Positions 17,435 to 27,020 of a DNA stretch of 64,000 bases are shown here, in pieces; position 1 is the first letter of the stretch; each line of letters opens with the position of its first letter. Source of the stretch: Bacteroidia bacterium. Its GTDB lineage: Bacteria > Bacteroidota > Bacteroidia > B-17B0 > Aurantibacillaceae. Position numbers and translations under genes: made by a program. The notes beneath the pieces are model-generated. The model saw nothing but the letters and a program-made list of their open reading frames with translations, was not told where the DNA came from and ran no database searches. The DNA lies in the NCBI GenBank assembly GCA_022841465.1, contig JALHRL010000019.1, positions 16,389 through 80,388 on the forward strand, read 5' to 3'.

Positions 17435-18688
17435 ATGAAAAATAAATTTTTAATATTCACAATGTCTTTTCTTTCGATTATCGGAAAAATTAGTGCGCAA
17501 TACTGCACCAACGACACACGATACACTGAAGTGGCATATTTTGACTCAACCGAAATTTCAGTTGCAGCAAATGTTCAATTCGGCAGTGCGTTAGACCACT
17601 TAGGAAATGCCTACACATTAAGAATGGACATATACTATCCAAACCTTACAATCGACCTCTCTCCGAAACGACCATTTGTTATGCTTTTTCATAGCGGTGG
17701 GTTCTCATCAGGAGACAAACAATCAGGCGACATAAAAGATTTGTGTATACACATGGCTAGAAGAGGCTTCGTTTGCGCCACTGTAAATTATAGACTTGGA
17801 TACAACTTTACCGAATATGGTCAGTATAAAGCAAGATACAGAGCTATACAAGATGGACACGCTGCAATGCGACATATCGTTAATAATGCAAATGCCATTA
17901 GAGTTGATACCAGCTGGATTTTTGTTGGTGGACAAAGTGCGGGATCGTTACTTGCTTTGGGTATGGTTTATGCAGACCCATTTGAACTCGATAGTGTGTC
18001 ATTGTTATACAATGCAACTGCTGTTAGTGCAGAATTAGGGAATCTTTATACATCTGGTAATAATTTAACTAATACTTATTCTTTTAAAGGGATTTTTAAT
18101 AATTGGGGCGCGATAACTAAAACGGAAGTGGATTTCAATGAAATGCTTCCAACTGTATCTTTCCATGGAGAACTTGACACTACTGTTAAAATAGATGCAG
18201 ATAATTCCTTTCTACATTATACATTAAATGGCTCCAGAGCTATACACAATGACTTAATAACAAAAAATATTTGTAGCGAACTAACTGTTGATACAATTGG
18301 AGGGCACGGAATTTTCAGAAATGCTAGTAGCGTTTTTAGAGCGGGACGAGCAAGCTGCTTTTTTAAAAGTGTTTTTTGTAACACTTGCTCCAACTTTTAC
18401 ACAACTGACTCTATACCTTCAACTTGTTCCATCCCTCAAAGTGTTGGCGAAAATAATTTAGGTTCATCCATAAAAGTTTATCCAAATCCTTTTGAAAATG
18501 TATTTAAAATTGAAGGTGTGGAGGGTGTGTTTACTGTATCCATTTACAATTATTTAGGTCAATTGTTGCACCAAAGCGAAACCATTAACGGAATTATTCA
18601 AACTAATTTAAAGCCCGGAATTTATTTTCTGAACATAAAACAAGTTGATTCAGAAAAAACATTCACAACTAAACTTATTAAAAATTAG
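17435..18688 (+). CDS. Secreted alpha/beta hydrolase (carboxylesterase-like) with T9SS type A domain
   Basis: 417 residues from the ATG at 17435, which begins a good signal peptide (M-K-N-K-F-L-I-F ... I-S-A-Q). An upstream in-frame ATG at 17399 lies inside the palindromic element and is unlikely. Near the N-terminus, F-H-S-G-G-F resembles the esterase oxyanion H-G-G motif. The nucleophile elbow is G-G-Q-S-A-G (Ser near 167), and Asp (H-G-E-L-D) and His (G-G-H-G) follow in order. The last 75 or so residues (V-Y-P-N-P-F ... G-I-Y-F-L-N-I) are a T9SS type A sorting domain. It is therefore a probable secreted esterase or peptidase-like hydrolase; substrate unknown. Confidence 0.85.
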   Translation: MKNKFLIFTMSFLSIIGKISAQYCTNDTRYTEVAYFDSTEISVAANVQFGSALDHLGNAYTLRMDIYYPNLTIDLSPKRPFVMLFHSGGFSSGDKQSGDIKDLCIHMARRGFVCATVNYRLGYNFTEYGQYKARYRAIQDGHAAMRHIVNNANAIRVDTSWIFVGGQSAGSLLALGMVYADPFELDSVSLLYNATAVSAELGNLYTSGNNLTNTYSFKGIFNNWGAITKTEVDFNEMLPTVSFHGELDTTVKIDADNSFLHYTLNGSRAIHNDLITKNICSELTVDTIGGHGIFRNASSVFRAGRASCFFKSVFCNTCSNFYTTDSIPSTCSIPQSVGENNLGSSIKVYPNPFENVFKIEGVEGVFTVSIYNYLGQLLHQSETINGIIQTNLKPGIYFLNIKQVDSEKTFTTKLIKN

Positions 18689-18861
18689 CAGCACACAACC
18701 CACCTTTATTTGCCAGCTAGTGTTATGACGAATGTCTTTCCATTAGCTGACAATTATCATTAGCCTAAAAGAGGTAAAAACTCAATTTTGTAAGGTAATA
18801 ACTTAATTACTTTTATTATCAAACGTGCAGCGTCAGCACCCTAAAAACTGACAGCCTATAA

Positions 18862-20025
18862 ATGAAAAAAACTTTACTACTTTCCATAGCCTTATTAAGC
18901 TTTACATCTATTGTAAAAGCGCAGTGGGTACAAACAAGTTCTAATCAAAATATTTACGCATTGGCTTCAGATGGCACTAATATTTTTGCCGGAACGGGCA
19001 GTGCGGGTATAGATTGGACTAACAACAACGGCAGCAGCTGGTCGTCTGTAAATAATGGTTTAACAAGTACAGGCATTAATGCAATAGCTATAAATGGGTC
19101 AACTATTTATGCCGGTGGTTCAGGTATATTTTCATCAAGCAACAATGGTGGCTTATGGAATTCAGCAAGCAGCGGTTTAACCAATACCGTTGTAAATGCA
19201 TTAGCTATTAGCGGTACTACTATTTTTGCCGGTACCAATGGTGGAGTGTTTGCGTCTACCAACAATGGAGGTTCGTGGTCGTCATCCAGCAGCGGAATAA
19301 GCGTATCACAAATTATTTCCTTTGCGGTAAATGGTTCTACCTTGTATGCAGGTACCAGCAATGGCGGCGTATTTTCTTCTACTAACAATGGCGCCACGTG
19401 GTCAGCTAAAAACAATGGTTTAACTACCAATAATGTTACTTCCTTTGCTGTAAACGGTTCAACCATTTTTGCAGGAACAGATGGGGGAGGAGTATTTATA
19501 TCGAGTAACGCCGGCGGTTTGTGGGCTCCGGTAAATAGCGGTTTAAGTAATTTAAAAGTACATTCGTTAGTTTATAGCGGCCTAGATTTAATTGCAGGAA
19601 CAGATGATGGGGTATTTCTTTCAAACAACAACGGCAGTAGCTGGAGTTCAATAAGCACCGGTTTTCCGGCAAACACACAAGTGTGGACTTTGTTAATTAG
19701 CGGAACTAATATTTTTGCCGGAACACGTTTAGGTCCTTATGGTGTTTGGAAAAGACCTTTATCTGAAATAGTAACCGGTGTAAAGGAGTGGAGTATAAAT
19801 TCAACATTTAATATATATCCAAACCCAAGCGCAGGAATTTATGAATTGGAATTGGAGGGCAATGCAAATGTAATTGTAACAGATATGATGGGAAATGTAG
19901 TTTATAAACAACAAGTACAAAAAGGAAACACTCAATTAAACCTTGAAAAGGTAAAAAACGGAATTTACATATTAAGAGTTGAAGAAAACGGAAATTATAG
20001 AACGATGAAACTGGTGAAAGAGTAA
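18862..20025 (+). CDS. Secreted beta-propeller protein with T9SS type A domain
   Basis: 387 residues. After a signal peptide ending at V-K-A-Q, residues about 22-300 consist of 40-residue repeats of the form V-N-A-L-A-I-S-G-T-T-I-F-A-G-T, G-V-F-x-S-x-N-N-G and S-W-S-S. This is a BNR/sortilin-like beta-propeller. The C-terminal 75 residues (I-Y-P-N-P-S-A-G ... G-I-Y-I-L-R-V) form a T9SS type A sorting domain. No catalytic motif is visible, so a binding or structural role is likeliest. The 173 bases upstream contain short GTCAG/CTGAC-type inverted repeats but no strong promoter match. A terminator follows. Confidence 0.82.
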   Translation: MKKTLLLSIALLSFTSIVKAQWVQTSSNQNIYALASDGTNIFAGTGSAGIDWTNNNGSSWSSVNNGLTSTGINAIAINGSTIYAGGSGIFSSSNNGGLWNSASSGLTNTVVNALAISGTTIFAGTNGGVFASTNNGGSWSSSSSGISVSQIISFAVNGSTLYAGTSNGGVFSSTNNGATWSAKNNGLTTNNVTSFAVNGSTIFAGTDGGGVFISSNAGGLWAPVNSGLSNLKVHSLVYSGLDLIAGTDDGVFLSNNNGSSWSSISTGFPANTQVWTLLISGTNIFAGTRLGPYGVWKRPLSEIVTGVKEWSINSTFNIYPNPSAGIYELELEGNANVIVTDMMGNVVYKQQVQKGNTQLNLEKVKNGIYILRVEENGNYRTMKLVKE

Positions 20026-20043
20026 AATCTTAATTTAAATTTT

Positions 20044-20076
20044 AAAACCTCTTGCCGTTTAGCAAAAGGTTTTTTG
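20044..20076 (+). terminator. Rho-independent terminator after the beta-propeller gene
   Basis: A 12-base stem with one mismatch (AAAACCTCTTGC with GCAAAAGGTTTT), a 6-base loop and a run of six T, 18 bases after the stop. Confidence 0.85.
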
Positions 20077-20149
20077 TATGGTTTGATTTTAATAATTTAT
20101 AATTTGATATGTATAAAATCATTAGAATAACTTCCACCACATAAGCATG

Positions 20150-20232
20150 TGCAACGGTAGGCGGGTAAATGTTTCGGTAAACAGACAAGGGAAGCTTAGA
20201 AAACCCGCCCTTTGCAAGGACGCCAAACGTTA
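20150..20232. other. Second intergenic palindrome ending in AACGTTA (attC-like candidate)
   Basis: TGCA (20150-20153), GCGGGT (20161-20166), ACCCGC (20203-20208), TGCA (20213-20216) and AACGTTA (20226-20232). The outer arms TGCAACGG and CTTTGCA extend the pairing imperfectly. The shared order with 17355-17411 suggests a repeated element class. The rest of the 298-base gap before the next gene holds only the upstream terminator. Confidence 0.38.
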
Positions 20233-20323
20233 AACCAACCTAATAACAAGCAAGTAACTCTAATCTTCTTTGAGTTGTTTTATTTTGTAACTTAATAACC
20301 CAAACAAGTAAAACATTAAGAGA

Positions 20324-21124
20324 GTGACTGAAGAAATTTTATATATCATACCACAGTGGATTATTGGAATTGTTACACTTGTTCTATTGATGATTTCAGT
20401 TGAAATAGGTTATTGGATAGGATTAAAGGCCAAGGTTGAAATGACACAACCAATGAGAGCTCAAATTTCTACGATACAAACTGCTATATTAACCATTTTT
20501 ACATTTCTTTTAGGATTTACATTTGCCATGGCACTTTCGCGTTTTGATAACAGAAAACAAATGGTTGTTAAGGAATCTAATGCTATAGGTACCGCAGTAT
20601 TAAGATCAAAACTGTTGCCTGAAAACCAGCGAACAAAAATGAATGAATTATTTAAGCAATATGTTAATGTTGAATTTAGCATAACATCTAGAGCAAATGT
20701 GCCATTAAAAGAAAGAAATGAACAAAACCTGGAAGCAAAGCGGCTTCAATCATTATTGTGGGATGAAGCATTTGCAGCCACTGAAAACAATCCGCTTTCA
20801 GTTCCTGCAGGGTTATTTGCAACATCCATTAATCAACTTATAGATATTAAAACAGAGCGAGATATTGCTATTTCTAATCATGTTCCTGAAATAGTTTTAT
20901 TAGGTCTATTACTTTTTGCAGCTTTAGCAATAGGAATACTGGGATATGGTAATGGTTTAGCGGCTACACACGCGCGTTATCCGGCAATAATTTTATGCAT
21001 TGTAATTACAATTTCATTCATACTTATCATTGACCTTGACAGACCTAATCGTGGACTTACAAAAGTTAGCCAAGAAAGTATGATTGATTTAATGTCAATT
21101 ATTAACCAGGTTAGTAAAAAATAA
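20324..21124 (+). CDS. DUF4239 (bestrophin-like domain) membrane protein
   Basis: 266 residues from a GTG start. Two N-terminal membrane segments (about 10-35 and 48-70, with an F-L-L-G-F-T-F-A-M-A motif) precede a soluble helical part (F-D-N-R-K-Q-M-V-V-K-E-S-N-A-I-G-T). Two C-terminal membrane segments follow (about 190-210 and 222-240). This layout and the E-S-N-A-I-G-T segment fit the DUF4239 family, remotely related to bestrophin channels. Transport activity has not been shown for most members. It stands alone. Confidence 0.7.
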   Translation: MTEEILYIIPQWIIGIVTLVLLMISVEIGYWIGLKAKVEMTQPMRAQISTIQTAILTIFTFLLGFTFAMALSRFDNRKQMVVKESNAIGTAVLRSKLLPENQRTKMNELFKQYVNVEFSITSRANVPLKERNEQNLEAKRLQSLLWDEAFAATENNPLSVPAGLFATSINQLIDIKTERDIAISNHVPEIVLLGLLLFAALAIGILGYGNGLAATHARYPAIILCIVITISFILIIDLDRPNRGLTKVSQESMIDLMSIINQVSKK

Positions 21125-21199
21125 ATACAAGTATTAAATAATAAATATTGAAAAAAACAAACAAGAGGAGTATTCATATTTAACTATTAATTATTAAAA

Positions 21200-21607
21200 A
21201 TGACAAAACAAATTTTCATCAACTTAGCAGTAAAAGACCCTAAAAAATCTATGGATTTTTATACGGCAATGGGTTTTAGCAATAATCCAAAATTTTCTGA
21301 CGATGAAGGGAAATGCATGGTATGGAGCGATAGCATTTATGTAATGCTTTTATCGTACAAAAAGTTTGAAAGCTTTGCAACAAAACCGTTAGCAGATACC
21401 AAATCAAAACTGGCAGGTCTTTTTTCTTTATCGGTAAACAGTTTAAAAGAGGTAAATAGTATTACCGAAAAGGCCTTAAAGGCAGGCGGTGTAGAGCCGC
21501 ATGAAATAAGAGATTACGGCTTTATGCAACAACGCAGCATAGAAGATTTTGACGGCCACACCTGGGAAATTTTCTATATGGACATGTCGAAAATGCCTGC
21601 GGAATAA
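21200..21607 (+). CDS. VOC-family (glyoxalase/bleomycin-resistance-like) protein
   Basis: 135 residues, one VOC unit pair. It opens I-F-I-N-L-A-V-K-D-P-K-K-S-M-D-F-Y and closes D-F-D-G-H-T-W-E-I-F-Y-M-D-M, with the conserved D-G-H-x-W-E at the metal-binding end. VOC proteins use a metal site for varied chemistry, and the substrate cannot be read from sequence. No neighbour suggests a pathway. Confidence 0.85.
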   Translation: MTKQIFINLAVKDPKKSMDFYTAMGFSNNPKFSDDEGKCMVWSDSIYVMLLSYKKFESFATKPLADTKSKLAGLFSLSVNSLKEVNSITEKALKAGGVEPHEIRDYGFMQQRSIEDFDGHTWEIFYMDMSKMPAE

Positions 21608-21756
21608 TTTTACTTTGAAGGGCTTAAAGCCTATATTTTCACCACTTATTGCTTTAAACGAGCCGTTTATTAGTTTGCTGAGTAAATAAACAATTGCTGT
21701 AGTTACCTTCAATTAAGCAATTTGAAAAATTATTTATTTAAACTAAAACTTTAAGC

Positions 21757-23112
21757 ATGAAAAAACTACTACTCATATTTCCATTGATATTTCAAATATC
21801 AATGGTCTTAAAGGCACAAATAAACCCTGCACTTGCTGCGCAATTACAGCAAATTTTAGATAATCGTGTATTAATTAATGGCGACAAAGGTGTATCAGCA
21901 TGTTTAATTATGCAAAATGGAGATACCTGGAAAGGAACAGCGGGTGTTGGCCAAAATAGCATAGCCATTACAGATACCACTGTTTTTCATGGAGCCAGTA
22001 TTACTAAGGCCAATGTAGCAACCCTAATACTTTTGCTGGCAGAAAATAATTATTTGCATTTAGATTCGGCATGGACAAAATACATCAGTTTAAATGCAAA
22101 TTTTAACCCATCTATTACCATTCGTCAGTTGCTTAACCACACTAGTGGAATAAAAGATTACCTGGAAACGCCATCTGCCGGAACTTTAATCACAAGCAAT
22201 TACAATTATTCATTTACTCCATTTGAAATTCTTGAAAACGTTGCAGATGATAGTCCACTTTTTGCTCCGGGAACTAATTTTTCATACGCTACTACCAATT
22301 ACGCATTACTTTCTTTAATTGCACAAACCGTTACAGGCAATCCGGTTGAACAAGAATTACGTACTAGAATTTGGAACCCTTTGGGTATGACACACACTTA
22401 TTTTGGAGGATATGAAAATTATACGGAGCCAAAAGCCGGCATTTGGTGGGATTTTGGAATGGGCTTGCAAAATTACAGCAACCAACCTTATACATCTATG
22501 TTAACCTTTGGTTATGGTGGAGCCAATATTGTTACTACCCCTTATGATTTGGCAAAGTTTGCACGTGCCGTTTATACCGGAACTGTATTAACATCCTCTT
22601 CTTTCAACCAAATGAAAACTTTTACTACAAACAGCTATCCGTTTTGGAACGGTTATGGTTTAGGTGCCCACAGAATGTATAGTGGCACGGTAAATACTCT
22701 TGGACATGATGGATATTACACCAATTTGTCCGATATGTTCCACAGTTTTGATTATGGTTTTACTTTGGTAACGATGACAAATACCCAAACACAAATTTTT
22801 GCAATTTATAAAGCCATGTACACTGCTATAAAAAACTTTATTACAACAGGCCAAGTGGAGAATATGAAAAGTGATGTGATAAGCATTTCACCAAACCCTG
22901 CCTACAAAAACATTTCAGTGCGTTTGAATTCAAATTATTCAGATACCGAAATAAACATTATGGATATAAGCGGTAAAATAGTTTATAAAGAAGCAAATAT
23001 TAAATCTAATTCCTTTGAAGTTAATCTCGAACATTTACAGGAAGGAATTTATTTTGTAAAAATTATAACACCCGAAGCTGTTTCAACAAAAAAACTTATA
23101 CTAACCAGGTAA
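21757..23112 (+). CDS. Secreted serine hydrolase of beta-lactamase class C fold with T9SS type A domain
   Basis: 451 residues with a signal peptide ending at L-K-A-Q. The S-x-x-K motif is Ser81-I-T-Lys84. The usual Y-x-N motif reads Y177-A-T instead, within Y-A-T-T-N-Y, so the conserved Asn is replaced or shifted. The third motif is H-D-G (L-G-H-D-G-Y-Y). The N-H-T-S-G-I segment is also family-typical. Residues about 375-451 (I-S-P-N-P-A ... G-I-Y-F-V-K-I) are a T9SS type A sorting domain. It is likely an exported D-alanyl-D-alanine peptidase or esterase rather than a true beta-lactamase. The gene stands alone. Confidence 0.86.
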   Translation: MKKLLLIFPLIFQISMVLKAQINPALAAQLQQILDNRVLINGDKGVSACLIMQNGDTWKGTAGVGQNSIAITDTTVFHGASITKANVATLILLLAENNYLHLDSAWTKYISLNANFNPSITIRQLLNHTSGIKDYLETPSAGTLITSNYNYSFTPFEILENVADDSPLFAPGTNFSYATTNYALLSLIAQTVTGNPVEQELRTRIWNPLGMTHTYFGGYENYTEPKAGIWWDFGMGLQNYSNQPYTSMLTFGYGGANIVTTPYDLAKFARAVYTGTVLTSSSFNQMKTFTTNSYPFWNGYGLGAHRMYSGTVNTLGHDGYYTNLSDMFHSFDYGFTLVTMTNTQTQIFAIYKAMYTAIKNFITTGQVENMKSDVISISPNPAYKNISVRLNSNYSDTEINIMDISGKIVYKEANIKSNSFEVNLEHLQEGIYFVKIITPEAVSTKKLILTR

Positions 23113-23244
23113 ATAAGTTTTTACGTATTGCAAGGAAAATGTAGTTGTAATTAATTATATTTAGTTTATTATTTTAAAACCCGAAAGTGACAGGTATGTC
23201 TGCATTTTATGGTCAAATAAATAATAAAGTAAATTTAGTTACAA

Positions 23245-24132
23245 ATGAAAAATGTACTTTTTTTGATAATTCTATACGTAAAAATTTACGGTCAAAAAAG
23301 CGACAACTATTTAAAATATTATCAACTTTGTAATCAGGCCAAGCAATTTTACAATACAAAAGATTATAATTCGGCATTAAAAAAATACGATTCGGCCTTT
23401 AAACTCGTTCATTACAGGCATGTTTCTAGTCTTTTAAATGCCGCAGTTACATCCTTAAAAATAGAGAATAAAAAAAAGGCTACACTTTTATTACATGAGG
23501 CAATAATGAATGGTTTATCTATAAGTGAACTTAAAAGCAATAATTTTAAAGAATTAAATAGTTTCAAACCTTTTCAACAGCTAAATGATAGCGCGTATAT
23601 TTTAAGAGATAAATACCTTTCAAGAATAAATAGAGCTTATGCGCGTGAAGCAGATAGTTTGTTTTATGTTGATCAGGTAATTATTAGAAATGTAAAAACA
23701 TTAAATAACGCATTTAATGTGAATTTTTATGTTTACGCATCTGAACGTCAGAAATACGATTCACTCAATTTTCAATATCTGTTAAAGTTAATTGATAAAT
23801 ATGGTTTTCCATCAGAAGAGAAAATAGGGCCGGAAAGCTACAATGCAATAAAATTGGTAATTCATCACAGTGCCCGAATGCCAATAAACAAAGATAAAAT
23901 TGAACTGTTTAGAACCGCACTTTTTAAAGGCGAGTATTTGCCGGTTGATTTTGTCTGGATGTATGATCAATTAAAAATGAACTTAGGAGAATCTCCATTC
24001 TTTTACTTTCAGGTTAGGGATATATCAAAACTATCTGAAAACGAAAAAGAGAAAATAGATAAGAACAGACAAGAATACGGAGTAGGATTATTGAAAGATG
24101 ATAAATTAACAAATAATGAATTCAAGAAATGA
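23245..24132 (+). CDS. TPR/DUF6624-like exported protein
   Basis: 295 residues with a short signal-like start ([17 protein letters not shown]). Residues about 25-90 look like TPR helices ([17 protein letters not shown]). The C-terminal half ([23 protein letters not shown]) resembles DUF6624. Function unknown. It overlaps the DUF2200 gene by four bases (ATGA). A near-consensus -7 box (TAAATTTA, 23230-23237) would place the transcript start almost at the ATG. Confidence 0.65.
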   Translation: MKNVLFLIILYVKIYGQKSDNYLKYYQLCNQAKQFYNTKDYNSALKKYDSAFKLVHYRHVSSLLNAAVTSLKIENKKKATLLLHEAIMNGLSISELKSNNFKELNSFKPFQQLNDSAYILRDKYLSRINRAYAREADSLFYVDQVIIRNVKTLNNAFNVNFYVYASERQKYDSLNFQYLLKLIDKYGFPSEEKIGPESYNAIKLVIHHSARMPINKDKIELFRTALFKGEYLPVDFVWMYDQLKMNLGESPFFYFQVRDISKLSENEKEKIDKNRQEYGVGLLKDDKLTNNEFKK

Positions 24133-24479
24133 AAAACACCAAAATATTTAAAATGCCCTTTGCAAGTGTTTACCCGCATTACATTGTAAAGGCAGAGAAA
24201 AAAGGGCGCAGTAAAGAAGAGGTGGATTCTATTATTTATTGGCTAACCGGTTATAATAAACAAGAGTTAGAAATAATATTAACCAACAAAACTGATTTTG
24301 AAACATTTTTTAATAAAGCGCCACAAATAAATCCTAATGTATCAAAAATTACAGGTGTAATTTGTGGTTATAGGGTAGAGGAAATAGAAGATAAACTAAT
24401 GCAGCAAATACGCTATTTAGATAAATTAATAGACGAGTTAGCAAAAGGTAAAGCAATAGACAAAATTTTTAGGAAGTGA
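24129..24479 (+). CDS. DUF2200-family protein
   Basis: 116 residues. The family signature is clear: opening [13 protein letters not shown], then [18 protein letters not shown] and the [18 protein letters not shown] segment. DUF2200 proteins are small soluble proteins of unknown role. It is translationally coupled to the gene before it and converges on the gene at 24515; the short hairpin between them (24487-24502) lacks a T run. Confidence 0.85.
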   Translation: MKNTKIFKMPFASVYPHYIVKAEKKGRSKEEVDSIIYWLTGYNKQELEIILTNKTDFETFFNKAPQINPNVSKITGVICGYRVEEIEDKLMQQIRYLDKLIDELAKGKAIDKIFRK

Positions 24480-24514
24480 AGGGACTCCTGAACAATTTCA
24501 GGGTTATACGTTCA

Positions 24515-24910
24515 TTACTTCTTACCCTTTGCCACCACTTTCTTTAAAAATATTCCTTCGGCTCTAAACACACCATCTTTTAATTTAAATTCACTTAATA
24601 AATCGCCTCCTTTATCATCTCCCATTGAAAAGTTAAGGCGTATAACTCCGTCTTCGGCATTCCATGTGCCGGTAATTTTAGTTGTTCCTTTTGCGGGTGT
24701 TCCATCGGGGTTAACAGTATTTGCGATGGTCCAAACTCCCTTACCATCGGGTGTTAACACATATTTATCTGTAGTAGATGTAACTTTTTCACCTTCGGCT
24801 AACATGTGGTAAGTACCGGCGTATTTCTTTAAAAAAGTTTTGTCTTGTGCCTTTATAATCACAGGAGAAAGTAATAGAATAAGACTGAATAGTTTAATAA
24901 TGTTTTTCAT
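24515..24910 (-). CDS. Small secreted hypothetical protein
   Basis: 131 residues from the ATG at 24910, which begins a signal peptide (M-K-N-I-I-K-L-F-S-L-I-L-L-L ... I-K-A-Q). The longer frame to 24958 would put 16 polar residues before the signal. The mature part, of short beta strands (Y-A-G-T-Y-H-M, V-W-T-I-A-N, I-T-G-T-W-N, I-R-L-N-F-S), suggests a lipocalin-like or other small beta-barrel. I do not recognise a family. Confidence 0.65.
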   Translation of the reverse strand: MKNIIKLFSLILLLSPVIIKAQDKTFLKKYAGTYHMLAEGEKVTSTTDKYVLTPDGKGVWTIANTVNPDGTPAKGTTKITGTWNAEDGVIRLNFSMGDDKGGDLLSEFKLKDGVFRAEGIFLKKVVAKGKK

Positions 24911-25104
24911 GTGTTTTAATTTAACAGTAATATTAGTGTATATATGTGAATGTTGCAAAATTTGAATCTACAAATGAGTAAAACTATCTTTTCAGTTTTT
25001 AAATAAATTGGTAACTTTAGAATACAATTAAAATTCCTTTCAAACTTTTAAATATAGGCGTTATTGAAGAAAACAAGTTTAAAATTCAAGTTAAATAATT
25101 AAGT

Positions 25105-25728
25105 ATGACAGATAGAAATTACCTACAAAACTTAAGAACACCTACCAAAGAAAATCCATTACGAATATTAATGAGCGCCTGTTTAACTGGGGTAATGTGC
25201 GGATACGATGGAACTGCAAATGGCGAATACCCAAGTGCTTTAAAATTATTAAACTATAATACTGTTAAAATAATAAAATTTTGTCCGGAAGAGTTTTCGT
25301 TTGGTTCGCCACGCGAAATGTGTGATATACATGGGGGAACCGGTTTAGACGTGTTAAACGGAAAAGCTAAACTTTTAAGTGAAAGCGGGAAAGATTGGAC
25401 AGAAGGAATTATAAAAGCATCTGAAAAAATGCTGGAAATTGCTTTAGCCGAAAAAGTAGAGCTGGCGGTAATGATGGATATAAGTGCGGCTTGCGGCAGC
25501 CAAGTAATTTATAACGGCAATCGTTTTGCGGAAAATAAAGTGTATCAAATTGGCGCAGGGGTGTGTGCTGCTCAATTAATGCGAAATGGTATAAAAGTAA
25601 TTAGTCAGAGAGATTACGGTTCATTGGAAATTTTATATTCTAAAATGGATAATCAACACAAAATAGATTCAAGCAAAATTGATCACCATGAAACAGAATG
25701 GTATATAAATTATTTTAAAACAGAATAG
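25105..25728 (+). CDS. DUF523-family protein
   Basis: 207 residues. The family pattern is visible: L-M-S-A-C-L-T-G-V-M-C-G-Y-D-G near the start, F-C-P-E-E, G-x-x-x-A-L ... A-V-M-M-D-I-S-A-A-C-G-S near 130-140 and G-A-G-V-C-A-A-Q-L-x-x-x-G-I-K-V. Conserved cysteines suggest a metal or thiol centre. The biochemical role is not established. A near-consensus -7 box (TAACTTTA) is at 25012-25019. Confidence 0.85.
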   Translation: MTDRNYLQNLRTPTKENPLRILMSACLTGVMCGYDGTANGEYPSALKLLNYNTVKIIKFCPEEFSFGSPREMCDIHGGTGLDVLNGKAKLLSESGKDWTEGIIKASEKMLEIALAEKVELAVMMDISAACGSQVIYNGNRFAENKVYQIGAGVCAAQLMRNGIKVISQRDYGSLEILYSKMDNQHKIDSSKIDHHETEWYINYFKTE

Positions 25729-25880
25729 AACTTTAGTACCTGAAAGAATTAATTACTCTCCAAAAATATACTTTGTATAAAATGTATTATCATTGAGAAG
25801 AATCAGATAAATCACTTTATTAAAGAGTAATTCAACAAATTAATGTATAACTTCGTTATATATTAATAAATTAAAATTTA

Positions 25881-26285
25881 ATGGTTATGAAAGGATTTAA
25901 AAGTAAAATAGAGCACGATACAGTTACAAATATTAATTTCAGAAAAGTTTTATACACCGGCAACCATATGCAATTGGTATTAATGAGTTTAAAACCCGGA
26001 GAAGAAATTGGCATGGAGATTCATAAAGATAACGACCAATTTTTTAGATTTGAAGCAGGTCATGGCAGATGTTTAATTGACGACCATGAGTATGAAGTTA
26101 CCGATGGCGATGCGATTGTGATTCCTTGCGGTGCAAAACATAACATCATAAATTTAAGTAACGATCACGATTTAAAAATGTACACCATTTACGCTCCTCC
26201 GCATCATAAAGATGGAATTGTGAGGGTAAGCAAAGAAGAGGCGGTGCAAAATGAAGCAGACTTTAATGGTGAAACTACGGAGTAA
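25881..26285 (+). CDS. Cupin-domain protein
   Basis: 134 residues, a single small beta-barrel. The first cupin motif is around G-E-E-I-G-M-E-I-H-K-D-N-D-Q-F-F-R-F-E and the second around G-D-A-I-V-I-P-C-G-A-K-H-N-I-I-N. His and Glu residues are placed as in metal-binding cupins. Start may be this ATG or the one 6 bases later. It ends 2 bases before the next gene and probably shares its transcript. Substrate unknown. Confidence 0.85.
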   Translation: MVMKGFKSKIEHDTVTNINFRKVLYTGNHMQLVLMSLKPGEEIGMEIHKDNDQFFRFEAGHGRCLIDDHEYEVTDGDAIVIPCGAKHNIINLSNDHDLKMYTIYAPPHHKDGIVRVSKEEAVQNEADFNGETTE

Positions 26286-26287
26286 AC

Positions 26288-26947
26288 ATGAAAGTAATTA
26301 TTACAGGCGCCACAGGAATGGTTGGTAAGGGGGTTTTGTTAGAATGTATTGAAGACAATAGAATAAGTGAAGTTTTATTGATTAACAGAATTTCTTGTGA
26401 TGTAAAACATCGGAAAGTAAAAGAAATACTGCATGCCGATTTTTTTAATATAAAAGAATTGGAAGATAAAACAGCTGGTTACGATGCTTTCTTTTTTTGT
26501 ATGGGCGTTTCATCAGCAGGAATGAATGAAGAAAAATATTACCAATTAACCTATACTTTAACAATGGGTTTTGCAAATTTAATGAGCAAAGTAAATCCAA
26601 ATTCAACTTTTTGTTATGTTTCAGGTGCAGGTACTGATAGCAGTGAGAAAAAAAGCGGCTGGGCAAAAGTGAAAGGTAAAACAGAGAATGCAATTCTTGC
26701 GCTTCCTTTTAAAGCTGCATATATGTTCAGACCGGGTTACATTCAACCCATGAAAGGCATAAAATCTAAAACAGCATTGTACAATACGCTGTACGTAATT
26801 TTTAAACCCCTTTACTTTTTAATTAAACCCTTTAAAAGTATAGCTACTGATTCGGTTACCCTTGGCAAAGCCATGATTAATGCAGCTATAAAAGGATACG
26901 ATACAAAAATTATAGAAAGTAAGGATATTTTTTTACTTGCTAAATAA
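26288..26947 (+). CDS. NAD(P)-binding Rossmann-fold protein (atypical short-chain dehydrogenase/epimerase)
   Basis: 219 residues. The N-terminal G-A-T-G-M-V-G-K-G is the dinucleotide-binding loop (about 7-15). F-F-C-M-G-V-S-S-A-G and C-Y-V-S-G-A-G-T-D-S-S follow, then W-A-K-V-K-G-K-T-E-N with a Lys in the position of the catalytic Lys. This fits the NAD(P)H-binding group near TIP30/HTATIP2. Reaction unknown. It follows the cupin gene by 2 bases. Confidence 0.8.
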   Translation: MKVIITGATGMVGKGVLLECIEDNRISEVLLINRISCDVKHRKVKEILHADFFNIKELEDKTAGYDAFFFCMGVSSAGMNEEKYYQLTYTLTMGFANLMSKVNPNSTFCYVSGAGTDSSEKKSGWAKVKGKTENAILALPFKAAYMFRPGYIQPMKGIKSKTALYNTLYVIFKPLYFLIKPFKSIATDSVTLGKAMINAAIKGYDTKIIESKDIFLLAK

Positions 26948-27020
26948 GCAAAACTTGCATTTAATTTAATTCAGGTCTTTAATTAAAGTGTTATCTTTAA
27001 GAGGATATAATTGAACTTTA

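Noticed and set aside
19107..19466. 119-codon minus-strand frame inside the beta-propeller gene
   Set aside because: It repeats with the propeller units and is a shadow of them.
24487..24502. Hairpin CCTGAA...TTCAGG between convergent genes as a terminator
   Set aside because: Stem is only 6 bases and lacks a T run on either strand.
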